Shown here: one piece after another, positions 44,630-55,726 of the stretch
Layout of the letters: the number at the start of each line of letters is the position of its first letter
Position numbering within the stretch: the stretch's first letter is position 1
NCBI GenBank assembly: GCA_036426205.1
Contig: CM071568.1
Span: 214,439,245-214,503,244, forward strand
DNA: 64,000 nucleotides
From: Ascaphus truei
Lineage: Eukaryota > Chordata > Amphibia > Anura > Ascaphidae
Reading direction: 5' to 3'
Notes under the pieces: model-generated
What the model was told of the DNA's origin: nothing
What the model saw: only the letters and a program-made list of their open reading frames with translations
The model's database searches: none
Made by a program: the position numbers and the translations under genes

Positions 44630-46584
44630 TTATAGGCTTATGTAACAGTTACAGACCAGATTAAAATGTGAGACAGCCTTAGTTTTGAAAGAACTTAAAC
44701 TGGTGTTGGATGTGAGAGTGTCTGGTAGGTTGTTCCAGTTTTGGGGTGCACAGTAAGAGAAGGAGGAGCGGCTGGATACTTTGTTGAGCCTTGAGACCAT
44801 GAACAGTCTTTTGGAGTCAGATCTCCGGTGATAAGTGCTGCATATGTTAGGGGTGAGGAGCTTGTTCAGATAGGTGGGTAGCTTGCCCAGAAAGTATTTG
44901 AAGGCAAGACAGGAAAGGTGAACTTTGCGCCTGGACTCGAGTGTTGACCAATCTAGTTCTTTGAGCATTTCGCAGTGATGTGTGTTGTAGTTGCATTGGA
45001 GAATGAAACGACAAATTGAATTGTAGAGGGTGTCAAGTTTGCCAAGGTGGGTTTGGGGTGCCGAGCCATTTTCTATGTCTCCATAGTCGATAATTGGCAT
45101 TAGCATCTGCTGTGCAATACGCTTTCTGACCAGCAGGTTTATGGAGGATTTGTTCCTGTAAAGTACACCTAGTTTGGCATAGGTTTTGGATGTCAGGGTA
45201 TCAATGTGCATTCCGAATGTTAAGTGGGAGTCAAACCATATGCCCAGGTATTTAAAACTAGTAACAGGAGTTAGGGTGGTGTTAGCCTTGGTTCTGATCT
45301 GGAGCTCAGTAAATGGAAGCTTTAAAAATGTAGTCTTGGTCCCAAATACCATTGTTACAGTCTTGTCAGTGTTTAAAAACAGTTTGTTTTGGGAAATCCA
45401 GTTTTCGAGTTTCAAAAAGTCAGACTGAAGTATGTGTTCAAGGTCAGAGAGGCTATGGCTGTGTGCATATAGGATTGTGTCATCTGCATACATGTGTATT
45501 GAGGCTTCCTTACAAGCTGTGTGAAGATCATTAATGAACACTGAGAAGAGTAGGGGCCCCAGAACAGAGCTTTGCAGGACACCTCAGGTGATATCCAGGG
45601 GGTTGGATTTAGAGCCTGAGATGGACACATGTTGGGATCTACCTGATAGGTAGGACTGAAACCAGTTTAAAGCATGCTTCCCTATTCCAGAGCTCTGGAG
45701 TTTGTTAAGCAGGATAGCATGATCAACAGTATCAAAAGCCTTTGCAAAATCTAGGAATATTGCACCAGTGAGTTGACCCTGTTCCATTCTACACTGGATT
45801 TCATTGCAAACTTTAAGCAGGGTAGATACGGCGGAGTGTTTGGGGCGAAAGCCAGATTGGAATTGGCTAGGGAAATTTGTCTTGTTATAGTAATCGCTTA
45901 ATTGGGAGTGGACACATTATTCCATGACTTTGGATATGATTGGGGGAAGGGAGATTGGCCTGTAGTTTGAGACAGTGTTTTGTCCCCACTTTTGAAGATT
46001 GGGACAACTCTGGCAGTTTTCCAGGTCTTGGGGATATGGCCTGCAGACAGGATAGAGTTGACTATGGATGCAATTGGTTTGGCAATTGCTGGGACACCAA
46101 GCCTTAGGAACCTAGATTGTAGTAGTCAGGTCCACATTGGCTGCTTAGTTTTAATTTGAAGAGCGCTTGTGTAATCTCCTCTTCGGATACTGGGCCAAAT
46201 TGAAAATTGTGGGCAGTGTGGGGAGGGGGTGGGGCTATATTGGTACTCCCAGGATGAGATTCAAGTTTGTGGTTTGGGTTTGCGTTTCGCTAATAAGTTA
46301 GTAGCACACTCCACAAAGTAATCATTGAATGCATTTGCAATGTCGGTGGGGTTTGTCAGAGTAATATCCCCATTAGTAATATTACTTGGCTGTTGATGGT
46401 TAGAAGGCTGGAATATGTTGTTGATAACCTTCCAGAAGTTAGCTGGGTTTGATGTATTCTGGAGGAGATTGTCTGAGTAATATTGTGCTTTTGCATGCCT
46501 TGTTTGACTTGTGCACATGTTCCTCAGGCATCTGTAGTGATTGAGATCCTTGGTAGTGCCGGTTACTTTGTAGCTTTTCCACAA
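44630..46584 (-). pseudogene. L2 ORF: linker, RT and C-terminal domain
   Basis: Upstream linker: FWKVINNIFQPSN and NAFNDYFVECATNLL. RT pieces: GAIFLDFAKAFDTVDHAILL, then FINDLHTACKEASIHMYADD carrying the catalytic YADD, followed by TVTMVFGTK and FKYLGIWFDSHLTF. The C-terminal part includes LMPIIDYGDIENG and SFSYCAPQNWNNLP. The longest piece is 44630-45541 (303 codons). A gap of poor reading lies between 45790 and 46260, and a stop/frame change near 45590 separates two RT pieces. Confidence 0.9.
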
Positions 46585-46736
46585 GGCATCCCTGAATTGG
46601 TAGAGTGCTATAAGGTCAGGTGTAACCCATGGAAGGTGGGCACCCCGTACCCTTATTCTGCGTAGTAGAGAATGGGTATCACAGAGTTTTAAGAACTCTG
46701 ATTGGAAATAGTCGAGAGCAGTATCAGGGTTGGGAA

Positions 46737-47785
46737 TTAAATCGATTCTGTGCCAAGGGCAGTTGGTAAGGTCATCCAGAACCTTTGTGGGTTAAAGTTT
46801 CTAAATGTTCTAGTGAGGAGAACTTTATGGCTTGATTGGGGCGGTTTAATTTTCCTTACACAGTACACTATTGCATGGTCACTGAAAAGGTCAGGAAGGA
46901 TGCCAGAGGATTGGATTCTGCTGGGATTTGAGGAGAGAATCCAGTCAAGCAAGGAATGGTTGTGTGATTTCAGGTTTGTCCGTGTGGGTTGGGAAATGAG
47001 TTTTGATAGGTTAAGCGATTTGATTTGTATCTGGATTTTGTGGTTTTTAGGGTCAAGCCAATTGAAGTTAAAATCCCCAAGAACTTCAGCTCACTCTTCT
47101 CATTCAGAGAGGAAATGGAGCCAAGAAACTGGGTGATATCAGTCAGGGATTGTAGAGAGGCTTTAGGGGGGCGGTAGATGCCAGCAAGCAAGATGGGCTT
47201 AGAAAAGGGGAGGCATATTCTGCCAACTAGGATTTCAAAAGAGGGTGGTCTTGTGGGGCAATTTAACAGTGTAAATTGTAAAGTGTCTGCAATATAAAAT
47301 AATACCCCTCCTCCTCTCTTTGACCTACAGTATCTCTCCTATAAATGGAGTATCCCTGAATGGCAATATGTGCATCAGGGGTTTTAGGGGTTAGCCATGT
47401 TTCTGTAAGAACGATGGTTTTTGGTTTATGCATAAAGCACCATGCTCTTAGTTCATCCAGTTTGGGCAGCAGACTCCGGATATTTATATGGGCAACAGAT
47501 AGCCCTTTTTGGAATTTGAAGGCGGTGTCCTCAGGGTTATGGGACAGAGTTGTAATGGGAGGGCCTGGGTTAGGTTCAATATCACCTGCTAAAGAGAGTA
47601 ATAGTATGAGTAGAAATTTGAGTAGTTGTTTGCAAGTTGTTACTTTATGATGTTTGCCATTTGAGTGTGCAGTGGTTGGTGTGCTGGTTTTCAGGGTTCT
47701 CCACCAACATTCAGTAGAAAGTGCAAGGCTTTTGAGTAATCCAGGGTGTATGGTGATGTTGGACATGGACTCCTCCTGAGTCATA
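46737..47785 (-). pseudogene. L2 ORF: leader with 2A-like motif and AP endonuclease
   Basis: After a leucine-rich leader comes GDIEPNPGP (47560-47586), then the endonuclease start LSVAHINIRSLLPKLDELRAW, VLTETWLTP and IQGYSIYRRD. Further down in other frames are MLAGIYRPPKAS, and LLDWILSSNPSRIQ-like sequence with SDHAIVYCV. The endonuclease carries the Glu of TETW and the His of SDH. Frame changes fall near 47270 and 46960. Confidence 0.85.
47560..47586 (-). other. 2A-like ribosome-skipping motif
   Basis: The nine codons read GDIEPNPGP, fitting the 2A consensus D-x-E-x-N-P-G-P. A run of leucines precedes it. 2A-like peptides at the N-terminus of ORFs are documented in some APE-type non-LTR retrotransposons, where they cause ribosome skipping before the last Pro. 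Activity of this copy is not shown. Confidence 0.75.
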
Positions 47786-48147
47786 CAGTACCGACACACT
47801 TTATTCGAGTGTGGCCGGTACCGCAAGCCGGGAGATTTCCCGGCTTGCTAGTGGCCGCCCCTCGGCGTGCCGCGCGTCATAGACGCGCGGTCACGCGTCT
47901 TCGGGAGCGTGCGCCCCCTGCACGCGCGTCCAGGGGCTCCCCGAGGGAGCCCTGGTGTCCCATGATCGCGGGACAGCGGCAGGGGGTTCTGGGGGACCCG
48001 GCGGACCCGGCAGCGGTAGGGAGAGCGCCCCGATCGGAGGGCGCTCTTCCGCTGCTTCGGCGCGCGCCCGTCACTCTCGGGCGCGCGCCAGGCTACTGCT
48101 GCGGCCAAGAACGGGCAAATGCTCGAATAAACTTGGCCGCAGCAGTA
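47783..48147. mobile_element. GC-rich MITE with CACTTTATTCGAG ends
   Basis: The left end contains CGACACACTTTATTCGAG (47792-47809) and the right end GCTCGAATAAACTTGG (48120-48135), an inverted pair. The same TIR type bounds 50982-51380. The interior is strongly GC-rich with local hairpins (for example AAGCCGGGAGATTTCCCGGCTT near 47825). Open frames on both strands reflect base composition, not genes. Confidence 0.62.
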
Positions 48148-48523
48148 GATAGAATGAAGAATATAAACAGTAGCCACATATTGCAATTAAATTCCCAGTG
48201 ACAAAATAGCTAAGTAAATAGGACCTCATTTCAATAGATTTTAGCCTTCTTAAAGATGCATTATATGTATGAGATCATTGAGTATTTTATAATCGTTTTA
48301 ACACTGTAGAAAAAAGTGAATCTCATTTTCATCTCACAATGGCACTAAAGTCAAATTGATGGCATTCTGAGTATTTTCTAGCCTTCATGGAATTGTTTTG
48401 CTTTTGTAAGCATTTCTAAAACTATTACTGTATGTCAGGCCCCTTGAATAAATGATTATTACAGAATGTACAATAAGAGACTAACAAGAGAGCAGACTGT
48501 ATGAATATCTATATTAAAGTCTA
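48148..48523. other. Anonymous sequence
   Basis: I see no gene or repeat end here. Confidence 0.4.
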
Positions 48524-49394
48524 GGGGCCTATTCTAGTAGCTTTGAAAAGTGACTTAACGCATGCAAAGTGCCCTTAACAAGCAATTTTGTATTTGTAGC
48601 TATTCAGTAAGCCGTTATCGCATGTCAAAACGCATGTAAACATATTTTTTTACATGCGTTATCACTCTTGCTCTGAAATCCGAGTGTTAGGTCAAAAAGG
48701 CTGAATCGCGCATTTTTGTCAGTATTCAAGTAGCTCTGTATTCCAAATTGCGGCTGAAATACTCGCTTTTTGCTAACACCACTTAAATGGTGGTGAGATT
48801 TGCGATTTGCATAAAGACAGAGTATAATTTATTTTTACTACGTAGTATTGAAGCAGGGGGTTCTGGAGTTGAATCGCATTAGTTTCAGATCCAGGGACCC
48901 CCTGCTTCAATCCAATGTAATAAAAATAAAATAACAGCAGAGCTTCATAACCTTGGTTGCTAACCGCTAAGGTAATGAAGGGGTTAAACAACAGTACCCT
49001 TTTTTTATAGAGAGGGTGGGTGAAAGTTGTAGATGCCCCAGGGTAGGTGGTTAGGTCTTCCGGGAGGGTTGCAGGAAGGTTAATCCTTTCATTACCTTAT
49101 CAGTTACTACCGCTAAGGTAATGAAGGGGTTAACCCCAACCACCCACCCAGTGGCAACTACCCCCTTCACCCACTCCCTCAACCACCAACACCTCACACA
49201 GTAATGGGCAATAGCCCTATTAGCCAAATATGGCTACGAGCGCTTTTGCCCATTCAAATATACAGTACAGCGCAATAAAATAAAATACAAATTGCAATTA
49301 ATACAATACAATACAAATACAAATAATACAGTTAAAAACCCCCACTAGTAATTGAATCCATTGATTGTCACTGCGGATGTACCATGTGATTCCT

Positions 49395-49690
49395 TCCCTT
49401 TTTTGGGTGATGTGACATCACTTTACAGAGAAGAAAGCATATGGTACCCAATTGGTTGTGTTTCCCTCCCTTTAAGGTGATGTCACATCACCCAAAAATG
49501 GAAAGCATCACATGGTACATTCACCAATCGGATTGGTGGATGTACCATGTGATTCCATCAAGTTTGGTAGAGAAATCTTTCCCTGCCAAACTTGATGCCT
49601 AGACAAATGGTACATCCACCAATCCGATTTGTGGATGTATCGTGTGTTTGTCAAATGTGATGTCACAAGCCTTATATAAGGCCTGTCACG
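49395..49690. repeat. Nested inverted repeats ending in a TATATAAGG palindrome
   Basis: GGATGTACCATGTGATTCC, TTTGGGTGATGTGACATCAC and CCAAACTTGATG each have inverted partners within 300 bp (for example ATCACATGGTACATTCACC and GATGTCACATCACCCAAA). The block ends with GCCTTATATAAGGC (49672-49685). An open frame begins soon after at ATGGCGAGG (about 49710) and runs to 49905. This would be a plausible promoter-plus-leader layout, but no protein family is recognised. Confidence 0.5.
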
Positions 49691-50352
49691 TCTCATTTGA
49701 AAGGAAGAAGATGGCGAGGCAACATCTGTTGGACCTGTTGAAGAAAGAAGAAAAGAAAGAAGAAAAGAAGATCTACTCATCTGTGACTTCTCTTCAATCA
49801 GTGGGGGAATCTGGACATCAAGCTGAGTATCATTGTTTCATAGGTCAAGAGTTGATTGTGCCGCAGTTGGATGAGAAGGATGAGACTTTATCCAGGCAAG
49901 GGTAGATACAAATTTTTGGGCTATAGTGTGTGCATTACAGTAATTGTCAATGTGGCTATCTGTGCCCCCGTTGAGGTTTAGATTTATTGGCTTCTGTTTG
50001 TTTTAATTGCATTTTAATTTGTAGTTTATTAAATTAAAAAAAAAAATTAAGCAACACAAATGGGCAAAAGCGCTATTAGCCATATTTGGCTAGTACAGGT
50101 ATTGCCCATTTGTGTGTGTGATGAGGAGGGTATAGGGGTAGGTCATGTGGGGTAGTTGCCCCGGGGAAGGTGGTTAGCCCTCCCCGGCGGGTAGCGTGAG
50201 GGGTTTACCCCTTCATTACCATAGCAATTACTACCCGCTATGGTAAATAAGGGGTTATTAGCCAGTAGCTAGTGTTTTAATGTAAATGTTAGTGCCACTG
50301 AAGAGGAAGAAAAGGACGAGGATGGCCTTCTCCTGGCCTTCACCCTGGCCGT

Positions 50353-50358
50353 GGTAAG
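50353..50358 (+). other. Candidate splice donor after acidic frame in element 2
   Basis: GTAAGT follows a frame reading ATEEEEKDEDGLLLAFTLAV. It parallels the DED-containing frame and GTAAGT at 7168 in element 1. Confidence 0.3.
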
Positions 50359-50981
50359 TACTATTACTAGTACTATCTACTATTCGATGGCTGGCTATTG
50401 ATTGCTTTTGAATGGGCAAATGCGCTATTAGCCAAATCTGGCTAATAGAGCTTTTGCCCATTACTGTGTGATGGTGGAAGGTGGGGGGAGGGACGTTGTT
50501 GGGGGTAGGAAGTAGGGTTCCCATTGATTGCCACTGTGGCTATATGTTCCCCCTTTGAGGGCATGATAACCACAGTGCCAATCAATGCATTGAATGGCTA
50601 ATTTTTTTTATTGTAGTTTATTTTATTGTAATGTGCAGTACTGTATATTTGAATGGGCAAAACCGCTATTAGCCATATTTGGCTAATAGGGCTATTACCC
50701 ACTACTGTCTGTGGTTGTGGGAAAGGGGGTAGGTGAAGAGGGTAGTTGCCCAGGGGTGGTGGTTAGGCCTCCTGGTTGGCTAGCAGGAGGGGTTAACCCC
50801 TTAATTACCTTAGTGATAGTAATTGCAAAGGTAATTAAGGGATTATCCCCTCCAGAAACCCTCCCAAGGGACCAAACCAGTCACCCTGGGGCAACTACAA
50901 CCTTTACCCAACCCCTATGCCATCAAGAAACGAGGTACTGATAGTTAACTTCTTCATTCCTTTAGCAGTTAGCCACTAAGG

Positions 50982-51380
50982 TACTGCACCGACACACTTT
51001 ATTCGAGCAAATACCCAGTATGTACCTGGCAGATACCTGGAATGCGCCGCTCCTCACCTCTGACAAGCCCCGTTGCGTTTGCCTTCCCAGCCTGGGTTCA
51101 TGCCTGGCTGACGGGCGGCTGATCTGTTAAATGATAATGATTAGGATTTAATAGGCTGCAATGCTTCGCGTGTCTACCAGATGGTATAAATTCATGAATT
51201 GTAATGCAGTATATATATATATACTGTGCAGTATTGCAGCCAGCGGGAATAAAATGCTTCAATCCCTGCCTGGAAAATACCTCAATGCACTCGGGTAGAA
51301 AACAGTCACAAACCTCAATACACCCGGGTATACCCGAATTCGTGGGACTAGCCGAGCTCGAATAAAGTGTGTCGCCAGTG
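50982..51380. mobile_element. MITE nested in element 2
   Basis: The left end CGACACACTTTATTCGAGC (from about 50989) and the right end, reverse-complemented CGACACACTTTATTCGAGCTC, are nearly perfect TIRs. Its ends match those of 47783-48147 but the interior differs, with a short AT run at about 51210-51225. Confidence 0.7.
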
Positions 51381-51964
51381 TAATGTAGGTCTGCTTTAAT
51401 TTTATTTTAATTACATAGGATTGAAGCATCGGGTCTCTGTAGCTGAACCACATGACTTTCAGGTCCGGGAACTCCCTGCTTACCAAGGTACAGGCCCCAG
51501 TATGGGGTGCCGCTATCTCCTGCAAGTTTAAATTTCCCGGTCACGAGACGTGGGAGATTTAAACTTGCAGGAAATGCTGGCAACCGAGGCCTGTACCGCG
51601 AGAAGCAGGGGGTCCCCGGACCTGAAAGTCATGCGCCGGAGACCCCATGCTTCAATCTTATGTCTAAAAATGGAAATAAAAACAGCATGATCACCTGTAA
51701 GAGCTGTGCAGGGAGATGCAGCTTCTCTCTGCGCAGCTCTTTCAGACTGATGGAGGAAAATCGTATCTTATGTCATTTAGCTTGTAAAGCAACTACAATC
51801 TAGTGCGGTATGTCATTTTTTTTAAACAAACGGTATATAAAATACGATTTTCAATAGTGAATATTGTTTTTTTCACAAATTTCATACCGTGAGGTACAGT
51901 AGGAACATGCCAACACATTTGATGATGCAAATAAGATGTCAAAGCTACTAGAATAGACACCATA

Positions 51965-52698
51965 GGCCCTTATTCTGTAAGGTGTGATAGCGTAGATGAC
52001 TTACTATAGTGTAGGAGGTAAAAGTTAGTGACACTTCCCTATAATGGAAAAGGTTAACTAGTTTGTTATTTGGTGTACTGCTGTACAAGGCTCTTAAGCG
52101 AGATAGTGATGCCTTGTTATTCGGTGTACTGCTATACCAGGCTCTGGTTTTCCTTGTAAAGTAAGACAGTAGTTGCGCAATGCTGCACAATGTAGTGCTT
52201 AGTGCTAAAGGGGGCTGGTTACAGAATAAAGAGGCCCGGTGTGGGGGGCTTGTAATATATGTATTTTTAACTGCAACATTAGCTGTGATTTGCTTTAGGA
52301 TCATAACTAAACAAAGGTATAAAATTGTGAGGCTTGGGGGCAGGGTTCGGGGAACTTCTCCATGGACGTGAACATGCCAGGACCTGTTATCGTGTTCCTC
52401 GCTCTCCCAGGACATCGTAAGATTATGGGGCTCCTCCTGAGGTTTCGGAGCGTGATCTGTGTACTCCAGCTAATCGTTTGTGTAAGCGCATAATCACCAA
52501 TAAAAGCTAAGTATATTAACACTATTCTATTTTGACTGGGGTTCTGACTCATAATATTCACTGACTGGAATCTGAACTGAAGGGTTGGGTTCATACTAGC
52601 TATACACCTGATATCGTCTGAAAAGTCTCATTGACTTTAATGGGACTTCTCATGCATAGCACGTCATCTGCGCTATCACACTTTATAGAATAAGGGCC
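51965..52698. mobile_element. TIR element 3, 734 bp
   Basis: The left end GGCCCTTATTCTGTAAGG then TGTGATAGCG mirrors the right end, reverse-complemented GGCCCTTATTCTATAAAG then TGTGATAGCG; pairing extends over about 40 bp. Flanks are ATA and TTA. A segment around GGTGTACTGCT is duplicated (about 52060-52145). It abuts element 2 and shares its 3-bp right flank. Similar terminal words (GGGCCTTATTC vs GGGCCTATTC) suggest the same superfamily. Confidence 0.72.
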
Positions 52699-52711
52699 TT
52701 AATCTGATTAT

Positions 52712-52878
52712 TACAGATGTAGCAAGGGTTATTGCACTCACTCATAAAAGGGAATATCATATTATAACACAGAATATCTCTGATTTTACATAGAAGTCAA
52801 TGGCTGTTATGATGCAGAATGTCACAGAATATCTCCCATAATGTGCCAGTGGGTTCAATAAATCCTGCTACATCTGTA
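52712..52878. mobile_element. Palindromic MITE, about 167 bp
   Basis: TACAGATGTAGCA at the left is mirrored by TGCTACATCTGTA at the right, with further inner pairing (ACAGAATATCTC and its diverged partner). No coding frame. Confidence 0.62.
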
Positions 52879-53166
52879 GATGCTGCAAAATTTTGTTTTC
52901 AGGATATATGCATGTTAGTCCTCTATCAAACATCTTCTTGTTCAGAAATAGATATTTCCTTTATACTATGGTAGAATGGTAAAAATGTGTTTTTATTTAC
53001 AATGTTAAACAGCAACCTACTGTATGCTACTTAATTTATTTTTCTGGTACGGATGCAGCAGACAATATTGCACCCCATAACAAATGTATTGCTTTAACTC
53101 TGGTGCATTATTTAACAGTAATGCCATTAAAATCAATGTTTAAAGAGATAACATACCTGTTATTTA

Positions 53167-54949
53167 TGTAACGGGTATTCCACCCCACCCAATCTCATAT
53201 GTAGTGTGGGTGAGTAGAACATGCGGTGTTACCGGTGTGGTTCGTATACCTGTCAGGCTCACAGGAGGTCTGAGCCTCCGCTAATGAGAGCCTGGGTGAA
53301 TCCTCTGGAACGAATCTTCTTTCAGCGCCTCCACCTATGTAGGATTCTAGGGAAATGTAGAATGACCCTAACATAGGAACCCACTCAGAAACCAGATACA
53401 CCAGTATTAGGGATAACAGGTTTACTGAATGAACAAACACGAATAAGGACAACTATTACATCATCTCTAGTACCATCACAACAGTATAACATCCCCACAC
53501 GGTGCCCACAGCCCAACCCTTGTCCCGTGGTCAGCGCTGCCACTATGTGTTAATAGAATGTTATGATCTGTTGGTGCACTTGTAGAGTACCTGCCGAGTG
53601 CTCCTGCACTCGGGCCTGCAACTACTTCTCAAAGGATCTGTCGACCTGGATCCCGTCTGATCCGGTGCTGTGAATCTTTGCTTGGGGTTCGCCAGGGGTG
53701 ATCCCACCCGGGAGATAGTCTTTATCTTTGAACACCGACTTGAGCCCACGTCGCCTTATGGGAACTGCAGCATCCGCTGATCCCTATCTAACCTTGGCAC
53801 TACATGACAGGGTCCCTAACCTAGGGCCTGTCCCTGAGGAACCGCAACCTGGGATGGCTTGGGGAAAACTCCTAGGGCCTGTGGAACATTAACCTGCCCC
53901 CCCTTCCCCTAGCTACCCAGTCTCAACTGTAACTGCTAATCCTAACAGCCTAACGCACCTGCAGCCAACACTCAGCTCACACTGTCAGCCTGCAGGGATC
54001 CACACACACTTCACACACACTGCACGCACTGCGCCCAGCACATGCAGCGACACACACACAGACAGCTGCAATCACACACAGCCACCTGGATCCCGTAGCA
54101 ATCCACTACTAGCACACTGTTCATATTAGCCAGTGCGCACAGCACTACCCGCTGTGGCACTGCCAAACCTGCACCTTACACACACTAAGGGCGACCTCCC
54201 TATCTAGGGCCGTCCCTTATCAGTTACCCACTACCCTGGTGGGGAGTTGGGGCCTACCTGGAGGGTGAGGGTACCTATCTGGATGCAGGAGCTGCACTCA
54301 CTCCCTGCATCCTTCCTTCCCCTTCAGCTCCGCTGCTCCAACTGACGTGACTCATGCAAAGCCCGGGAAAATGTATCTCTTTCCTCCAGGGCAGTCCTGC
54401 AGCCCTATTGGCTCCTATCAAGCACCGGGTGCCTGCCTCGCTATGCCTCATGGTAATTGTAGTCCCGAGGCCCCTACAATAACATTGAGGCCGCGTGCGT
54501 GCCTTCCCTCTGCCTACACAAACCTGTAATGGCCGCCGCAACCTCTCACTAACTTCCCCTACTCTCGCGCGACTCTCCTGCGCCTTCCCTGCCCTCACGC
54601 AACTGCTCCCTGCCTCTCGCAGCCTCCCTGCGCATGCGCGACTCTGCCCTGTCTCTCGCAGCCTCCCTGCGCATGCGCGAGCTAACTGGGCCGCCGGGGA
54701 CTCACTGCGCATGCGCGAGTTGAAGCGCAATGGCGGCGCCCTATCCGCCCGGCTCCGGGAGCGCCGGGAGCCCTGAGATGCGCGTGCGGCCTTGGCAACC
54801 GGCCGCACGCGTCCCCGGCAACCCCCGAGCCGGGACCTGACCGCCCTCTCCCCTGCCACTGCCGAACGGAGCCGCCATTGGACGCGGCGGCCCCCGCGAT
54901 CGGCAGTCAGGTGAGGGGGGTGCGGTAGCGCTGGGGAGACCTGGCTACA
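53167..54949 (-). mobile_element. Long LTR, probably solo, with CpG-rich promoter-like part
   Basis: The left end is TGTAACGGG and the right end CTGGCTACA, flanked by TTTA on both sides (53163-53166 and 54950-54953). It reads as an LTR in minus orientation. Its 5' third on that strand (54500-54949) is CpG-rich and has three TGCGCATGCGCG words (54629, 54668, 54706), which match the NRF-1 site consensus. A unit with CTCTCGCAGCCTCCC is duplicated there. Its left part resembles 55740-55980 (CCACCT...TAGAATGACCC vs CCACCT...GGGATGACCC), so the two LTRs are related. The long minus frame 54275-55000 is compositional. Confidence 0.55.
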
Positions 54950-55048
54950 TTTAACACATTTTTTTGTGTGCGTGCACGGGGGTGATAACTCCTGCGTCAT
55001 CTGTATTTATATACCTCAAACTTATCTGAAAGAAAAATCCAAGATGAT

Positions 55049-55620
55049 TGTAGACGGACGTTCACAGAGGTACACAATTGGAGTCGTTATAATGTGAAAT
55101 TATAATAGGCTTTATTGTGCCTTGTCCTTTTCATCAGGACATTATCCCCACACAGGGGGGAACAAAGCTTCCATTCACTTGGGAGTATTTCTAGTGAAAT
55201 CCTTGCAATAAGTTCACATCTCCATTAGTTAAGCATTTCTCCCATCCCAAACACATAGCATGAAAATAAGCAGATATAAGCAGTCTCTTAATAATGAAAG
55301 TCTTATCTGTTTATCAGCTGTAGAGTAAGCTTCTCTGCTCTCCTGGAACCGCACCCGTGGGTGCATAGAAAAATATCAGCATCCAGGTTTAGAAGTCTTA
55401 TTGGGTGTCTTGCAATCAGCTCTGCTGTGTGGCTTGCAGAACTCAAGACATTGTGGTGTCTCCAAAGGTCAGCTCTCAGTCAGAGCTAAAGAGAGTCACT
55501 TCCTGTCTCAAAGGCAGGCTTTTTTTAAACAATCTAATCAGGCAGGTGGTGTTTAGTAATTAACTACCACACTGCTAGATTAAAGGAAAATTACTGAACA
55601 AGGATAAGTCCCTTGTTACA
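55049..55620 (-). mobile_element. Solo LTR, 572 bp, copy B
   Basis: The ends are TGTAGACG and TTGTTACA with a perfect 5-bp TSD ATGAT (55044-55048 and 55621-55625). It has the same length as copy A (21217-21788) and differs at only scattered positions, for example in the TCAGGACATTATCC versus TCAGGAAATTATCC region. Confidence 0.87.
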
Positions 55621-55726
55621 ATGATCAACAAGGTTACCAAAATAAAGTTGCTATCTATCGGCCACCAGAGCGAGGCTGACACTGAGAGCCATATTGTGCT
55701 CCTGAGCAAGTATTCTGGAAGTCTTA

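Larger units (their letters stand above)
44445..47785 (-). mobile_element. L2-clade LINE, 5' end bounded by a MITE
   Basis: On the minus strand the order is a hydrophobic leader with a 2A-like motif, endonuclease, linker, RT, C-terminal domain, and a 3' end in an ATAAATAAATAAAATA run near 44450. The 5' side meets the MITE at 47783. Gene frames are broken by several shifts, but long stretches remain open, so it is moderately young. Confidence 0.85.
49205..50712. repeat. Four copies of a 60-bp hairpin module
   Basis: Copies at about 49205-49255, 50057-50112, 50412-50462 and 50653-50702 each read TGGGCAA, then CTATTAGCCA, an AATATGG/TATTTGG centre, TGGCTA, and TTGCCCA (the last copy TTACCCA). 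Each can fold on itself. A fifth diverged copy lies in element 1 (about 7225-7285). In several copies the hairpin is followed by a G-rich TAGTTGCCC and GGTGGTTAGGCCTCC block. Confidence 0.72.
48524..51961. mobile_element. Large modular TIR element (element 2)
   Basis: The left end GGGGCCTATTCTAGTAGCTT mirrors the right end, reverse-complemented GGTGTCTATTCTAGTAGCTT. Flanks are CTA (48521-48523) and ATA (51962-51964), compatible with a mutated 3-bp TWA-type TSD as in PIF/Harbinger elements. The inside is built of repeated hairpin modules: a GGGCAAAAGCGCTATTAGCC palindrome (about 49205, 50060, 50412, 50653), a CCGCTAAGGTAATGAAGGGG / GGGGTTAACCCC module (about 48965, 49115, 50205, 50795), and inverted GCAGGGGGTCTC blocks (about 48853 and 51606). 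A MITE (50982-51380) is nested inside. No transposase frame is recognisable. Confidence 0.65.

Noticed and set aside
47746..48201. GC-rich frames on both strands
   Set aside because: They fall inside a TIR-bounded MITE and resemble no protein.
54275..55000. 241-codon minus-strand frame and a CpG-rich block that might be a host CpG-island gene
   Set aside because: The sequence is bounded by LTR-type ends with a short TSD and shows no protein motif or splice structure; the open frame is due to GC content.
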